Shown: positions 26,563-35,535 of the stretch, piece after piece
Layout: each line of letters starts with the position of its first letter
How positions within the stretch are numbered: position 1 is the stretch's first letter
Source of the DNA: Sediminibacillus halophilus
GTDB taxonomy: Bacteria; Bacillota; Bacilli; Bacillales; Amphibacillaceae
Length of the DNA stretch: 64,000 bases
Direction of reading: 5' to 3'
Assembly: GCF_900103695.1 (NCBI RefSeq)
Contig: NZ_FNHF01000001.1
Location: 868,001-932,000 of the forward strand
Made by a program: the position numbers and the translations under genes
The notes under the pieces: model-generated
What the model was told of the DNA's origin: nothing
Databases searched by the model: none
What the model saw: the letters and a program-made list of their open reading frames with translations, nothing else

Positions 26563-27339
26563 TTATTGGGTTGCCCCACTCTTCTTTTTGGTCCGCACTA
26601 ACGCAAGAGCGGTAATCCATGCAGTTATCGGAATGACGATAGCCACTCCCATTCCCGCACAGAGAATGCCGATCATTTCTTCTGCGAACACCTTGGAGTT
26701 GATAATTTCGCCAAGTGAATAAGCCAAGTCTTTATACCAAATCAACAATGCCAAATAGCCTCCCATAAACGCAAAGAAAACCGTATTCGTATTCGTCCCC
26801 AAGATATCCCTGCCGATACTTAGACCAGAAAAAAATAACTCTTTCCTGTTCATCGAGGGATTATGGTAAAAAATTTCCCGCATAGGAGAGGAAATCGAAA
26901 TGGCAACATCTGTTATTGCGCCGATTGTACTCATAATGATCACAGATGCTGCAATCTTTACAAAGTCCACCCCTATATGCATCGTAAATACGTACAGTTC
27001 ACCCATTTCTTCTTCACTGAATCCTTGAATCATCGATCGATCCGTCAGGTAGACAATAAAAAAGATTAACAGGACAATGGTGATAACCGTAGACACAAAT
27101 GCCGTTTTAGTCGTAATGTTGACTTTATTAATAAAAAAGAGTGTGATGCAACTAATAAGGGTACTGGCAACAATCGTTAAAATAACCGGATCGTTATCTC
27201 TTCCAAGCATCATAAACAAGATAATAATCAGTACACCAAAGTTCAACATGATGGCGAAAAAGGATCGTGCTCCCTTTTTTCCTCCAATGCCAATCATCAA
27301 TAAAAACAGGATCACTGCCAGCCAAACTAAAGTGTTCAT
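26563..27339 (-). CDS. YibE/F-family membrane protein (small subunit)
   Basis: 258 aa, about seven helices. YibE/F marks: IVIMSTIGAITDVAISISSPM about 145-165, GRDILGTNTNTVFFAFMGGY, and GVAIVIPITAWITALAL at the end. The start overlaps the stop of the larger YibE/F gene by 4 bases, so the pair is co-translated. The family is linked to secretion stress in Lactococcus; its molecular role is unknown. Probably forms a complex with the upstream protein. Confidence 0.85.
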   Translation of the reverse strand: MNTLVWLAVILFLLMIGIGGKKGARSFFAIMLNFGVLIIILFMMLGRDNDPVILTIVASTLISCITLFFINKVNITTKTAFVSTVITIVLLIFFIVYLTDRSMIQGFSEEEMGELYVFTMHIGVDFVKIAASVIIMSTIGAITDVAISISSPMREIFYHNPSMNRKELFFSGLSIGRDILGTNTNTVFFAFMGGYLALLIWYKDLAYSLGEIINSKVFAEEMIGILCAGMGVAIVIPITAWITALALVRTKKKSGATQ

Positions 27340-28484
27340 GATTTCGCCCGCTTTCGATTTATAAAAAATATCGCTGTATATAGCCCGATAGGAATGGTAA
27401 GCACGATTCCTATTCCACCAGCTAAAGCCCTGGCTAATTCCAAGGAAAGGTTCATGGAAAACGTATAAGACACTGGATACTCATTTTTCAAATATAAAAT
27501 CATGGTCGGAATCGAGCCGCTGATATAAGCGAAGAACAGGATATTGGTCATCGTGCCCATAATATCTTTTCCAATTTCCATCCCAGAAGTTTTAAGCGCT
27601 TTGACTGTAATGTCAGCATTCTTCTCATATAACCCGAAAATGGAAGAAGACATCGTGATCGCCACATCCATGACTGCTCCTAATGAACCGATCAAAATGC
27701 CTGCCATGAAGACCATTTGCGGCGGACGCGTTAAAAAGCCCATTTCCTCGTAACGAAGGCCTTTTTCAGCAGTGATCCACATAACCAAATAAGTAATCAG
27801 CAAGGATGTCAAGGTTCCTAACAGGGTAGCAGCTACCGCCGCGTACGTTTTTTGGTTGAATCCGTTGACAAGCAATAAGGAAGTTAAAGTGAATAAAACC
27901 ACACTGCATGCGCACATCAACAGCAAGCCGAAATTTGCGTACTGGATATACATATCTAAAGCATAAGAAATTAATACAGCATTGATGGCTAAGCTGAGGA
28001 CAGAATACAAACCTTGTTTTTTTCCGACTACCAATAAAATGAACACAAACACCCACGCAACAAGCAGGATATATTTGTCTCGTTTGACATCCAAGATAGT
28101 TCCGGTCAACTTCGCATTTTCATTTGCATGGTCAGTGTCGATGGATACAAATAAATCATTTCCTGGACGATATGCCTGACTGTAAGTAGCTGAAGCGGAA
28201 TACTCATTCGTTAAGTGAAGTTGCTGTCCTTTTTTTTCGCCATTCATGATTTCTGCCAAAATCTCTTGTGTGAAAACCTTATCTTTATTCCCATGCTCTG
28301 CTGTTACTTCTTTGTTAGCAACCTGGTTCGTTTCCAATACTTTTGCAATCGGTCGATCGTAAAAGGAATAGTTATGATGCACAAAATACATCGAACAGGC
28401 AACTAGAAGTGCTAGCAGAGCAACAGCCAAAACATATTTATATGTAAGTTTTTTCCTTATCATTTCCAATACACTGTCCATCAT
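27336..28484 (-). CDS. YibE/F-family membrane protein (large subunit)
   Basis: 382 aa. One N-terminal membrane helix (YVLAVALLALLVACSMYFV), an outer domain of about 100 residues, then seven helices with the family motif LIGSLGAVMDVAITMSSSI and GKDIMGTMTNILFFAYISG. ATG with AGGAGG upstream; first gene of the pair with the smaller YibE/F protein, 4-base overlap. Together probably an export or envelope complex. Confidence 0.85.
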   Translation of the reverse strand: MMDSVLEMIRKKLTYKYVLAVALLALLVACSMYFVHHNYSFYDRPIAKVLETNQVANKEVTAEHGNKDKVFTQEILAEIMNGEKKGQQLHLTNEYSASATYSQAYRPGNDLFVSIDTDHANENAKLTGTILDVKRDKYILLVAWVFVFILLVVGKKQGLYSVLSLAINAVLISYALDMYIQYANFGLLLMCACSVVLFTLTSLLLVNGFNQKTYAAVAATLLGTLTSLLITYLVMWITAEKGLRYEEMGFLTRPPQMVFMAGILIGSLGAVMDVAITMSSSIFGLYEKNADITVKALKTSGMEIGKDIMGTMTNILFFAYISGSIPTMILYLKNEYPVSYTFSMNLSLELARALAGGIGIVLTIPIGLYTAIFFINRKRAKS

Positions 28485-28753
28485 GCTACCTCCTACATTC
28501 TAAGCGGCATCTCGTGTAAGAGGATATTACCGTTTTTCCTCAGAGAGGATAAAACGTAATGCTATCTTTCTTTGCACAGGATACCCATTCACCAGGGAAA
28601 GAATGAAATTAGCATAACAGGCAAACTTTTAAGCCGTCAAGTTAACGCTAAATCCTGACAAGCAGGTTATGAAAATGGTATCTGGCTATCTAACCTAACA
28701 TTTCGAAAGTTATCTGCTGCCATCGTTTTTCTTCCTTATATCCAGATTTGATA

Positions 28754-29389
28754 TCATCTGCTAACCCGCCAGGTTTCTTGAATACTGAACTGCTCTCCTA
28801 CAAGGAAAGAGACATCCCTTTTAGGATTGGCAGCTTCCAAAAGGGATGGGAAAAAGCTCTGCATGTATTGTCGATGATCATATGCACTTTTCCAGCCTGA
28901 CAATACAAGAAACTGGTTTTCAACCTCTCGGGAACGAGCAAACACACCACCCAGCATCCCTTCAGCCTGCTGCATACCAGGATTCCATATCCCCTGTTGG
29001 AAATATATGAAACGAGGAATAAATTCACATTTCACAGTAGCTAACGCAATTCGCACAAAATGCGCTTTCTCTAGAACATTGTAGATGTCCCGTTCTTCCG
29101 ATAAGTTGAATTGCCTCTCGAATAAGTCTATTGAAATGGAGTTATAGGTTTTTTGTTGATTTGTTCCCTCAACGATTGAATCATGTGTATGTTCCATAAA
29201 ATGCCGATAATCGTCAAGCGTCTCCCAAAAAGAGTAAATGGAAGCTGTATATGAGTTGGTTTCTTCCCAGCCGCCAAACTGGCCAAGAAAGCCATTACAC
29301 TGCTTCAAGGCATTCCACATGGCTTGCTGTTCACTAAATACCTGTTTAGCTTCAGGGGGTACGTGGCACGAAATTTTTTTTATTATCAA
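28754..29389 (-). CDS. YdbC-like DUF4937 protein
   Basis: 211 aa, resembling B. subtilis YdbC, two tandem ferredoxin-like (ABM-type) halves. Seen: NALKQCNGFLGQFGGWE, FWETLDDYRHFMEHTHDSI in the first half; FQQGIWNPGMQQAEGMLGG and LSGWKSAYDHRQYM in the second. TTG start with AGAGGTGAT upstream. Cytoplasmic; the family is uncharacterised, though the fold suggests a small-molecule-binding or oxygenase-like role. Confidence 0.75.
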   Translation of the reverse strand: MIIKKISCHVPPEAKQVFSEQQAMWNALKQCNGFLGQFGGWEETNSYTASIYSFWETLDDYRHFMEHTHDSIVEGTNQQKTYNSISIDLFERQFNLSEERDIYNVLEKAHFVRIALATVKCEFIPRFIYFQQGIWNPGMQQAEGMLGGVFARSREVENQFLVLSGWKSAYDHRQYMQSFFPSLLEAANPKRDVSFLVGEQFSIQETWRVSR

Positions 29390-29480
29390 TTGAAATCACC
29401 TCTTTTCTCCTAATAGCTGGAACTGGAATTTAAATCGAGGTAAAATGGAAGCAATAACAAAGGGAGGGGAACTCTTACAA

Positions 29481-29723
29481 ATGATCGATCGCAAAACAAA
29501 ACTGATTTTTGGACTAGTGTTTTTGTTAGCAAGCGGCTTCTTATACACAATGGAACGGTTAAATCGTTATATCTATTGGTTCGCCCAAACTTCTACTGGT
29601 GAATTCCCTACCAATCCCGACATGCAGCTCATTTACCAAAATCTTTTCATACCCGTGTTTTTGTTGATCAGTATCCTGTTTTTTATTTGGTATTTCTATG
29701 AGTCCTGGCAACACAACAATTAA
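29481..29723 (+). CDS. Small two-helix membrane protein
   Basis: 80 aa. Helices LIFGLVFLLASGFLYTM and LFIPVFLLISILFFIWYFY flank an outer loop with aromatic residues. ATG 29481 (MIDRKTK) follows GGGAGGGG; an upstream ATG 12 codons earlier has no such site. It converges with the GNAT gene, 10 bases apart. No family recognised. Confidence 0.65.
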   Translation: MIDRKTKLIFGLVFLLASGFLYTMERLNRYIYWFAQTSTGEFPTNPDMQLIYQNLFIPVFLLISILFFIWYFYESWQHNN

Positions 29724-29733
29724 TCGATAGTAC

Positions 29734-30171
29734 TTATAACTCCCTTTTCATCGTAAACGTCTTTTCTGTAAATCCCAACTTTTTATAAAGTTCAATCGCA
29801 CTGTTTTCTGCATGAACACTCAAGCGCACTTCCTGATGCCCTGCACTCTTAAGTTGATCACAAACAGCATGCAGCAATTGTTCGGCAATCCCTTTTCCTC
29901 TATAAGCAGGAACGACGAACAGCTCATAAACAAAACCGAAGGGCTTGTCTGTAAACGAATCCTTCCCCTTACCTATTAAACTCCATCCAAGCAATTGGTC
30001 GTGTTCAAAAGCAGCCCAATAGCAGCCACCTTTTTGCAGAACGGACTCGATCAGCTTTTTCGTCTTATTTGCATCAGGTGCTGATTCTCCTGCTGTCCCC
30101 TCTCGTACCGCTTGAGGAGACAATTTCAAAATCAGCTCCTGCTCAAATTCGTCAGGTTTTCTTATTTCCAT
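29734..30171 (-). CDS. GNAT-family N-acetyltransferase
   Basis: 145 aa. Motif A FVVPAYRGKGIAEQLLHAV and the C-terminal LSVHAENSAIELYKKLGF are typical of the RimI-like class; CYWAAFEHDQLLGW forms the preceding strands. Start at ATG 30171 because AAGGAG lies 9 bases before it; a 27-codon extension begins at an ATG without a ribosome site. Substrate unknown. Confidence 0.85.
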   Translation of the reverse strand: MEIRKPDEFEQELILKLSPQAVREGTAGESAPDANKTKKLIESVLQKGGCYWAAFEHDQLLGWSLIGKGKDSFTDKPFGFVYELFVVPAYRGKGIAEQLLHAVCDQLKSAGHQEVRLSVHAENSAIELYKKLGFTEKTFTMKREL

Positions 30172-30412
30172 CTTTTTATACTCCTTGTACCTATTTTGAT
30201 AGTCGGCCATACACCCTAAAAAACTTCTATACTGGGTTTTGTTCGTTGACATTCTGGATAGTTTCTATCTTAACATAACCTTCTATCCCTCCGTATCAAT
30301 CAAATTTGTTTTCTTCCAATTTGAAATCATTAGTTGCCGATCCTTCCAAGTCTCCCAAAATATGCTAAACTAAACCTATCAATTGAATAAACGTTAGATA
30401 AGGAGTGGTAAA

Positions 30413-30685
30413 TTGCTTCCGATTTTTCTCACGATACTCACGGTGGTAGCTCTGGTTTTTTCTATAAGCATCAACATAAAGAAAAGAAGAAAAGCAAAAG
30501 TAACCGGAATAAAGACCGCCTTGACATCAATTTGTTTTTATTTGATCGCTGTCATACAGCTGTTAGGTTACTGGTTGGACTTTTTGGGTACCATCAGCTG
30601 GACAATGACATTGTTGTTATTGATAGCAGGAGCCTATTTCACGAAATATCTACCGGTCAAAGAAGATGGCGATATACAGTTATAG
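30413..30685 (+). CDS. Small three-helix membrane protein
   Basis: 90 aa. Three hydrophobic segments (IFLTILTVVALVFSISI, ALTSICFYLIAVIQLLGYWL, WTMTLLLLIAGAYFTKYL) with a basic loop KKRRKAK, so the loop is cytoplasmic. TTG start with AAGGAGTGG 6 bases upstream. Function unknown; single gene. Confidence 0.65.
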   Translation: MLPIFLTILTVVALVFSISINIKKRRKAKVTGIKTALTSICFYLIAVIQLLGYWLDFLGTISWTMTLLLLIAGAYFTKYLPVKEDGDIQL

Positions 30686-30771
30686 CCATAAAAATAACAA
30701 ACCTAAACAAGCAGTATGTAAGCAAACCAGCTGCAGGAAAGTATACTTTTACTGGAATTCTTGTCCAAAGC

Positions 30772-30808
30772 AAAAACCGAACGATGATTCCAAATCGCTC
30801 GGTTTTTT
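30772..30808. terminator. Terminator hairpin
   Basis: AAAACCGA..GAT pairs with ATC..TCGGTTTT, followed by TTTTGTTG on the plus strand; could act in both directions between the small membrane protein and sspH. Confidence 0.65.
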
Positions 30809-30926
30809 GTTGTTCCTATAAAAAGCGAATAATCTTTCTGCTTAGAAAGAATGGATGCAAAACTTCGGAGGAAGTAGGAGCCATAGCCGAGGAAAGCACA
30901 GTTGCTCGGAACAGCGAGGTGCAGCA

Positions 30927-30976
30927 AGCAACAGGATGAAAGGAAGTCTAAGCGTTTGCTTTCATCTGCTGTTGCT
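30927..30976. repeat. Long stem-loop of unknown role
   Basis: AGCAACAGGATGAAAG pairs with CTTTCATC-TG-CTGTTGCT, 16 pairs with a 2-base bulge and a 16-base loop. It lies about 70 bases beyond the sspH stop on the minus strand, with no T-run of note. Confidence 0.55.
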
Positions 30977-31045
30977 TCCTAATGTTATCAACTAGTCCAT
31001 GGGTTCCTATCCTGTTAACATTGATTTAGCAAGTATTGAGCGCTG

Positions 31046-31225
31046 TCACTGTTCTAACAAGTCTTCCACCTGAACACTTTGTTTTGTTTCCGGATCTTCG
31101 AGCGGATGGATGGTCGCCATCCCTGCTCCTTGGTCGACGTGTTCAATATACACTTTTCCTCCATTGTAGGTGACATCGATCATTATCTCAGACGAGGTGA
31201 TTTCCTGCGCACGGTGTGCATCCAT
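31046..31225 (-). CDS. sspH: H-type small acid-soluble spore protein
   Basis: 59 aa, the length of B. subtilis SspH. It has RAQEI near the N-terminus, the central VTYNGGKVYIEHVDQG and the C-terminal VQVEDLLE, all matching the H-type spore protein pattern. Found in the forespore core in this family. ATG 31225 with a perfect AAAGGAGGT 8 bases upstream decides the start over an earlier in-frame one. It lies 60 bases after the alcohol dehydrogenase gene and next to coat-protein genes, fitting a sporulation region; it is direct evidence that the organism forms endospores. Confidence 0.88.
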   Translation of the reverse strand: MDAHRAQEITSSEIMIDVTYNGGKVYIEHVDQGAGMATIHPLEDPETKQSVQVEDLLEQ

Positions 31226-31285
31226 AAGTGTGACCTCCTTTCCTTTTACGACCTTAATGTGTATAAAATGCCAAGGAATCATGTA

Positions 31286-32422
31286 TTAAGGTTTCAAAAC
31301 GACTTTTATACAGTCTTCCGTCTTCGTATCAAATATTTCGTAGCCATGTTTTGCTTCGCTCAGCGGCAATGTATGCGTAATAATATCACTTAAGTCAACC
31401 TTTCCCTGAGAAATAAGGTCGTGTAAGTACGGCATATAATGGATGACAGGTGCTTGTCCGCTCCTTATCGAAACATTTCGCTGAAAAATATCGCCAAAAG
31501 GAAAAGCATTATACCGGCTGGAATAGACCCCTGTCACCTGGATATTCCCACCTTTTCGTACGGCCTGACTCGCCATTACCAAAGCCCCCATCGAGCCGCC
31601 TTGCAATTTTAAGCCTGTAATGAGGAATTCCAGGTCGGTCATCTTTCCATCCATGCCTACACAGTCAATCACCACATCCGCACCGCCTTTGGTTATTTCA
31701 TGAAGATAGGCACCGGTATTTTGATGGTCTTCAAAGTTGATAATTTCCACTCGATTGGTGCGCTTGGCATGTTCCAGTCGATAACCGACATAGTCCACTG
31801 CGATTACCCTTTTTGCTCCTTTTAGCCAGGCAAATTTTTGAGCCAACAGTCCGACCGGACCGCACCCCAATATAACGACGGTATCGCCTTCTTTCATGCC
31901 AGAGTTATCGACACTCCAGTAGGCTGTTGTACCGGCGTCGGAGAGTAACACCAGGTTATCATCGTCCACCTCACTATCCTCCGGAATTTTAAAGGGAGTG
32001 AAATTCCCATAGGGTACACGCATGTATTCTGCTTGACCTCCAGGATAGCCTCCTGTGGTTCCCGAGTAACCAAAATAGGCACCCATCTCCCCATTATCAT
32101 TGGCGTTATCGCACTGACTTTCCAGTTGGTTTTCACAAAACCAGCACTTTCCGCAGCTGACATTGAACGGAACAACGACACGGTCGCCCTTTTTCAGATT
32201 CGTAACCTCAGGCCCTGCTTCCTCCACAATTCCCATCGGTTCATGTCCAATAATGTAATTTTCCTGGGTGTTAGGGATCATGCCATGAATCAAGTGTAAA
32301 TCGGAGCCACAAATGGCGGTATTAGTCAGTTTTACAATGACGTCATCCGCTTTTTTTATTTTAGGTGCTTCGACGTCTTTGACGGCAACATTTTTCACTC
32401 CTTGGTATGTTACTGCTTTCAT
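31286..32422 (-). CDS. Zinc-dependent alcohol dehydrogenase (AdhB/FDH-like)
   Basis: 378 aa medium-chain dehydrogenase. Catalytic zinc: Cys38 in AICGSDLH, His and Glu in IGHEPMG; structural zinc cysteines in CGKCWFCENQLESQC; Rossmann LGCGPVGLLAQKFAWLKGAKRVIAVD. Resembles glutathione-independent formaldehyde dehydrogenase-like proteins such as B. subtilis AdhB, which is also embedded among CotF-like genes. Start ATG with GGAGGAG upstream. It lies 26 bases before the coat gene on the same strand, so it is probably sporulation-transcribed. Confidence 0.9.
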   Translation of the reverse strand: MKAVTYQGVKNVAVKDVEAPKIKKADDVIVKLTNTAICGSDLHLIHGMIPNTQENYIIGHEPMGIVEEAGPEVTNLKKGDRVVVPFNVSCGKCWFCENQLESQCDNANDNGEMGAYFGYSGTTGGYPGGQAEYMRVPYGNFTPFKIPEDSEVDDDNLVLLSDAGTTAYWSVDNSGMKEGDTVVILGCGPVGLLAQKFAWLKGAKRVIAVDYVGYRLEHAKRTNRVEIINFEDHQNTGAYLHEITKGGADVVIDCVGMDGKMTDLEFLITGLKLQGGSMGALVMASQAVRKGGNIQVTGVYSSRYNAFPFGDIFQRNVSIRSGQAPVIHYMPYLHDLISQGKVDLSDIITHTLPLSEAKHGYEIFDTKTEDCIKVVLKP

Positions 32423-32447
32423 GGTGTCTATCTCCTCCGTTATTTTC

Positions 32448-32807
32448 TTATTGCGGCGGCGTCGGGAACAACCCTTTTCGATTATTGTTTTCCGGGAAGA
32501 GGTCGAGTCCGGCTATATCGACCGCCGTCTGAGCGGACTTCAAATCAAGCATTTGCTGTTCAGCTACATCATACGGATGAAACCACTTTTTCCTTACCAG
32601 CAAATCGGTGATCTCCTCTTGAAAATCAAGGGCAGCTTCCATTTGGTTGCGGATGGTCGTCCTGACCTCCGGACTGGCGGCCTCTGTCAAAGCTACGGAA
32701 TAGTTACGTATTGCTTCTTTAATTGTAATAAGCAAGTCCAGCGCTATCGCTGAATCGATTTTCTCCGGCATACCCACCGAATTGATTGGATCTAGGTAAT
32801 CGTTCAT
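32448..32807 (-). CDS. CotF-family spore coat protein (copy A)
   Basis: 119 aa. The CotF domain is seen as IALDLLITIKEAIRNYSVALTEAASPEVRTTIRNQ then VRKKWFHPYDVAEQQ. Start ATG 32807 has GGGGTGG 6 bases upstream; a 39-codon extension has none. It overlaps nothing and follows the short partner gene by 16 bases. It is likely deposited on the spore coat. A second diverging copy lies at 33371-33667 with the same residues FALTEAATPEV. Confidence 0.82.
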   Translation of the reverse strand: MNDYLDPINSVGMPEKIDSAIALDLLITIKEAIRNYSVALTEAASPEVRTTIRNQMEAALDFQEEITDLLVRKKWFHPYDVAEQQMLDLKSAQTAVDIAGLDLFPENNNRKGLFPTPPQ

Positions 32808-32823
32808 TTGTTCCACCCCATTT

Positions 32824-33030
32824 TTACTGTGTCTTTGTGTATGGATAAAGGCGTTGAAGCTGCTTGATGTCCATAATCGATATTTGGACACTTTTATCCA
32901 ACATAGCGCGAAGATCCTGATCAAATACGATTCCCTGCATCATTTTGGCTTTCAGCAAGGCCACGGTCTTTAGATTCAATAGTTCGTGCAGATCCATTGT
33001 TTCATGAAAAGCTAAGTCTTCCTGTCCCAT
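32824..33030 (-). CDS. Short coat-associated protein (YraG-like), copy A
   Basis: 68 aa. FHETMDLHELLNLKTVALLKAKMM is a helical segment shared with the product of 33166-33369 (LHERLELHEILTFKNLCLTKSATM). Such short partners sit next to CotF-like genes in B. subtilis (yraF/yraG), so a coat role is inferred. ATG has TAGGAGG 7 bases before it. Confidence 0.75.
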   Translation of the reverse strand: MGQEDLAFHETMDLHELLNLKTVALLKAKMMQGIVFDQDLRAMLDKSVQISIMDIKQLQRLYPYTKTQ

Positions 33031-33165
33031 CGGAATCCTCCTAAAATGTATTGAACTAAATGATATTTTATCTCAATCCGGAGAGTCTATACAAAACTGC
33101 ACCAACGAATAATTACGATTAAAGGAAGCAATCTAAAAAAAAAGCAGACGATGGGATGTGAGTAA

Positions 33166-33369
33166 ATGTCGGATCAATTAGCGCTCCATGAACGATTAGA
33201 ACTTCATGAAATACTCACCTTCAAAAATTTGTGCCTGACAAAGTCGGCCACCATGCACGGGCTGGTAGGATGTGATCAGCTGAAGTCGATTTTGGAAACG
33301 GATGTAAGTGAAGGGAAAATGCATGTAGAACAATTGAATCAGCTGTTAAAACAAGAGAGGAGGAATTGA
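33166..33369 (+). CDS. Short coat-associated protein (YraG-like), copy B
   Basis: 67 aa, paralogue of the opposite-strand 32824-33030 product across the same helix pair. ATG follows GGGATGTGAG. It is followed after one base by the CotF-like copy B (stop TGA at 33367-33369, next ATG 33371), so the two are one operon. The divergent 135-base gap to copy A must contain both promoters, but I could not place sigma-K or sigma-G boxes with confidence. Confidence 0.75.
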   Translation: MSDQLALHERLELHEILTFKNLCLTKSATMHGLVGCDQLKSILETDVSEGKMHVEQLNQLLKQERRN

Positions 33370-33370
33370 C

Positions 33371-33667
33371 ATGACAAATATGCTGCAAAAAGTGGCAGGG
33401 TTGAGCGGAATGACAGATCAAGTTATTGCTACTGATTTTTTAATTACAACTAAATCGGCTGTCCGGAATATGACTTTTGCGCTGACCGAGGCAGCAACTC
33501 CGGAAGTAAGAGATGTTTTACGTACACAGTTGAACTATGCAATTGAAGCCCATGAAAAAATAAGCCATTATATGATCGACAAGGGCTATTATCATCCAAG
33601 TGATTTGGAAGAACAGCTTGAGGTAGACCTAAAGACTTCTAAAGCAGCGTTAAAATTGGCTGATTAA
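33371..33667 (+). CDS. CotF-family spore coat protein (copy B)
   Basis: 98 aa. CotF domain IATDFLITTKSAVRNMTFALTEAATPEVRDVLRTQ, then KGYYHPSDLEEQLE, matching copy A. Preceding gene ends with GGAGG within it, which serves as ribosome site (AGAGGAGG, 8 bases). Shorter at both ends than B. subtilis CotF but complete in the domain. Probably incorporated into the spore coat with its partner. Confidence 0.82.
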   Translation: MTNMLQKVAGLSGMTDQVIATDFLITTKSAVRNMTFALTEAATPEVRDVLRTQLNYAIEAHEKISHYMIDKGYYHPSDLEEQLEVDLKTSKAALKLAD

Positions 33668-33713
33668 GCGCCTTTTTAAGATAAGAATCTAAACAGTATG
33701 CAACAGCACGAAT

Positions 33714-33744
33714 AAAAGGGATCGCCATTTAGGCGATCCCTTTT
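33714..33744. terminator. Bidirectional terminator
   Basis: AAAAGGGATCGCC-ATTTA-GGCGATCCCTTTT, 13-bp perfect stem between the convergent coat gene and Rieske flavoprotein gene. Confidence 0.9.
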
Positions 33745-33764
33745 CCCTTTCGCAGACTTCAACA

Positions 33765-35345
33765 TCAGTAACCTGAATCCTCCGAGAAAATATTATCGAA
33801 AAAGGTATGTTCATCTTTTTGAAGTGGCTTTTCGGCTGGTCCTTCGACCACTTCTCCAGTAAAAGAAAATCTGGATCCATGGCACGGACAATCCCACGTC
33901 CGGTCCCCATGGTTCCAATTCACCTCACAACCCATATGGGTACAGGTTGTATCAACAACGTGCATTTTTCCTTCTTCATCACGATATGCACCTTTCCGTT
34001 TCCCTTTAATCGTGACAGCCGCCCCCTGGTCCCTGGATAAGTCGTGGATTCTTTGAACAGGCAATGTAAGCTTGCCCTTGATTAGGTGCTTGGCTACGTC
34101 TATATTTTCTTTCACAAATTTTCTTGCGCTAGGATCGGCCTGGAAACGTGACGGAGCAAATAAGGCCCGATATGGGGATTGTCTATCCATCACGATATCT
34201 CTTAGCAGTCTTGCTGCTGCGGTCCCACTTGTCATGCCCCATTTACGGTAACCTGTCGCAATCAACACATTCGGCTGCCCTGCAGTCACCTCGCCTATAT
34301 AGGGGATTTTATCCAAGGTCGTCAAGTCCTGAGCCGACCAGCGGTAAAGGATATCGTTTGAATGCAATACTTCATCGCTGAAGGAAGCCAACGCTTTGTA
34401 ATATTCCAGTGTATCTTTCCCCTGGCCCGTTTTGTGGCTTTCCCCTCCGACAAGAACAATGTTTTCTTTGCCAGCTGTTGCAGCGCGGAGAGAACGGCTT
34501 GGCTGATCTACACTTAAGTACATGCCCCCAGGATAGTCTTGTTTCGTCTTGACTGCCATTAAATAGGAACGATCTGCATACATCCTTGTCGAGTACAGCC
34601 CCGCTCCCTCATAAAAAGGAAAATGCGTACAGGCCAAAACATGTTTCCCTACCACACGCAAACCACCTCTTGTCAATACAGCGGTACCCTTATCGGTATG
34701 TTCTACATTCACAGCAGTTGTCTTTTCATAAATCTGCCCGCCTGATTTATCAATTGTTTCTACAAGCTTGATTAGATATTGCAACGGATGATACTGTGCC
34801 TGATTTTTCATCGATAGAACATTTTCTACTTTTTGATCAAACGGAATTTCATTTTGTAACTCGCCACTAATCCCCAGTTTTTGATATGCCTCGTACTCTT
34901 TTTCCAATTTATTGGCATATTCAGTTGTCGTTGCATACAAATATGCTTCTTGCCGGATGAATCCGCAATCAATATCATGTTCTTTTACCGTTTCAGCAAT
35001 AAATTCCAGTGCATCTGTGTTGGCTTCGTAATAATGCTTCGCTGCCTCTTCTCCGAAATGACGAATCAATTCATCATAGATTAGATTATGTTGGGCAGTT
35101 ATTTTCGCGGTAGTGTGGCCGGTTGTTCCATTCATCAGCCGATCACCTTCCAGCAAGGCTACCTTTAATCCTTCCTTGACGAGCAAATAAGCGGCTGTTA
35201 TTCCAGTAATGCCGCCGCCAACGATAACGGCATCGACTTGTATATCTTCCTGTAAAGGAGAAAATTGCGGAATATTTGAACGCTCCAGCCAATAGGAGTC
35301 CGGAAATTTTGGCAAAATTCCTTCCTTATCACTTTTATCCATCAT
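33765..35345 (-). CDS. FAD-dependent oxidoreductase with C-terminal Rieske domain (YhfW-like)
   Basis: 526 aa fusion. N-terminal DAO-type FAD domain: VDAVIVGGGITGITAAYLL, EGDRLMNGTTGHTTAK, and late ATGYRKWGMTSG. C-terminal Rieske [2Fe-2S] domain with C468-T-H470 and C486-P-C488-H489, C473 and C488 in the high-potential disulfide arrangement. The same architecture as B. subtilis YhfW. Start ATG follows GGAGGGATA. Soluble, no signal. It probably oxidises an amine or amino-acid-like compound; donor unknown. Confidence 0.93.
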   Translation of the reverse strand: MMDKSDKEGILPKFPDSYWLERSNIPQFSPLQEDIQVDAVIVGGGITGITAAYLLVKEGLKVALLEGDRLMNGTTGHTTAKITAQHNLIYDELIRHFGEEAAKHYYEANTDALEFIAETVKEHDIDCGFIRQEAYLYATTTEYANKLEKEYEAYQKLGISGELQNEIPFDQKVENVLSMKNQAQYHPLQYLIKLVETIDKSGGQIYEKTTAVNVEHTDKGTAVLTRGGLRVVGKHVLACTHFPFYEGAGLYSTRMYADRSYLMAVKTKQDYPGGMYLSVDQPSRSLRAATAGKENIVLVGGESHKTGQGKDTLEYYKALASFSDEVLHSNDILYRWSAQDLTTLDKIPYIGEVTAGQPNVLIATGYRKWGMTSGTAAARLLRDIVMDRQSPYRALFAPSRFQADPSARKFVKENIDVAKHLIKGKLTLPVQRIHDLSRDQGAAVTIKGKRKGAYRDEEGKMHVVDTTCTHMGCEVNWNHGDRTWDCPCHGSRFSFTGEVVEGPAEKPLQKDEHTFFDNIFSEDSGY

Positions 35346-35535
35346 GGGTATCCCTCCAAGTAAAAACTATTTACCTGTATTGTTTACTTGGAAAGGGAGT
35401 TTATACCATTTTTTTACAACAATTAAACAACCTGCAATTATGACAATTCGACTCGATTTGGTTAACTGATGACCCTACGGGAGAACTAGCAACTGCTTGA
35501 GTATCTCCTCTACTTTATTTAAATTCCTATAAAAA

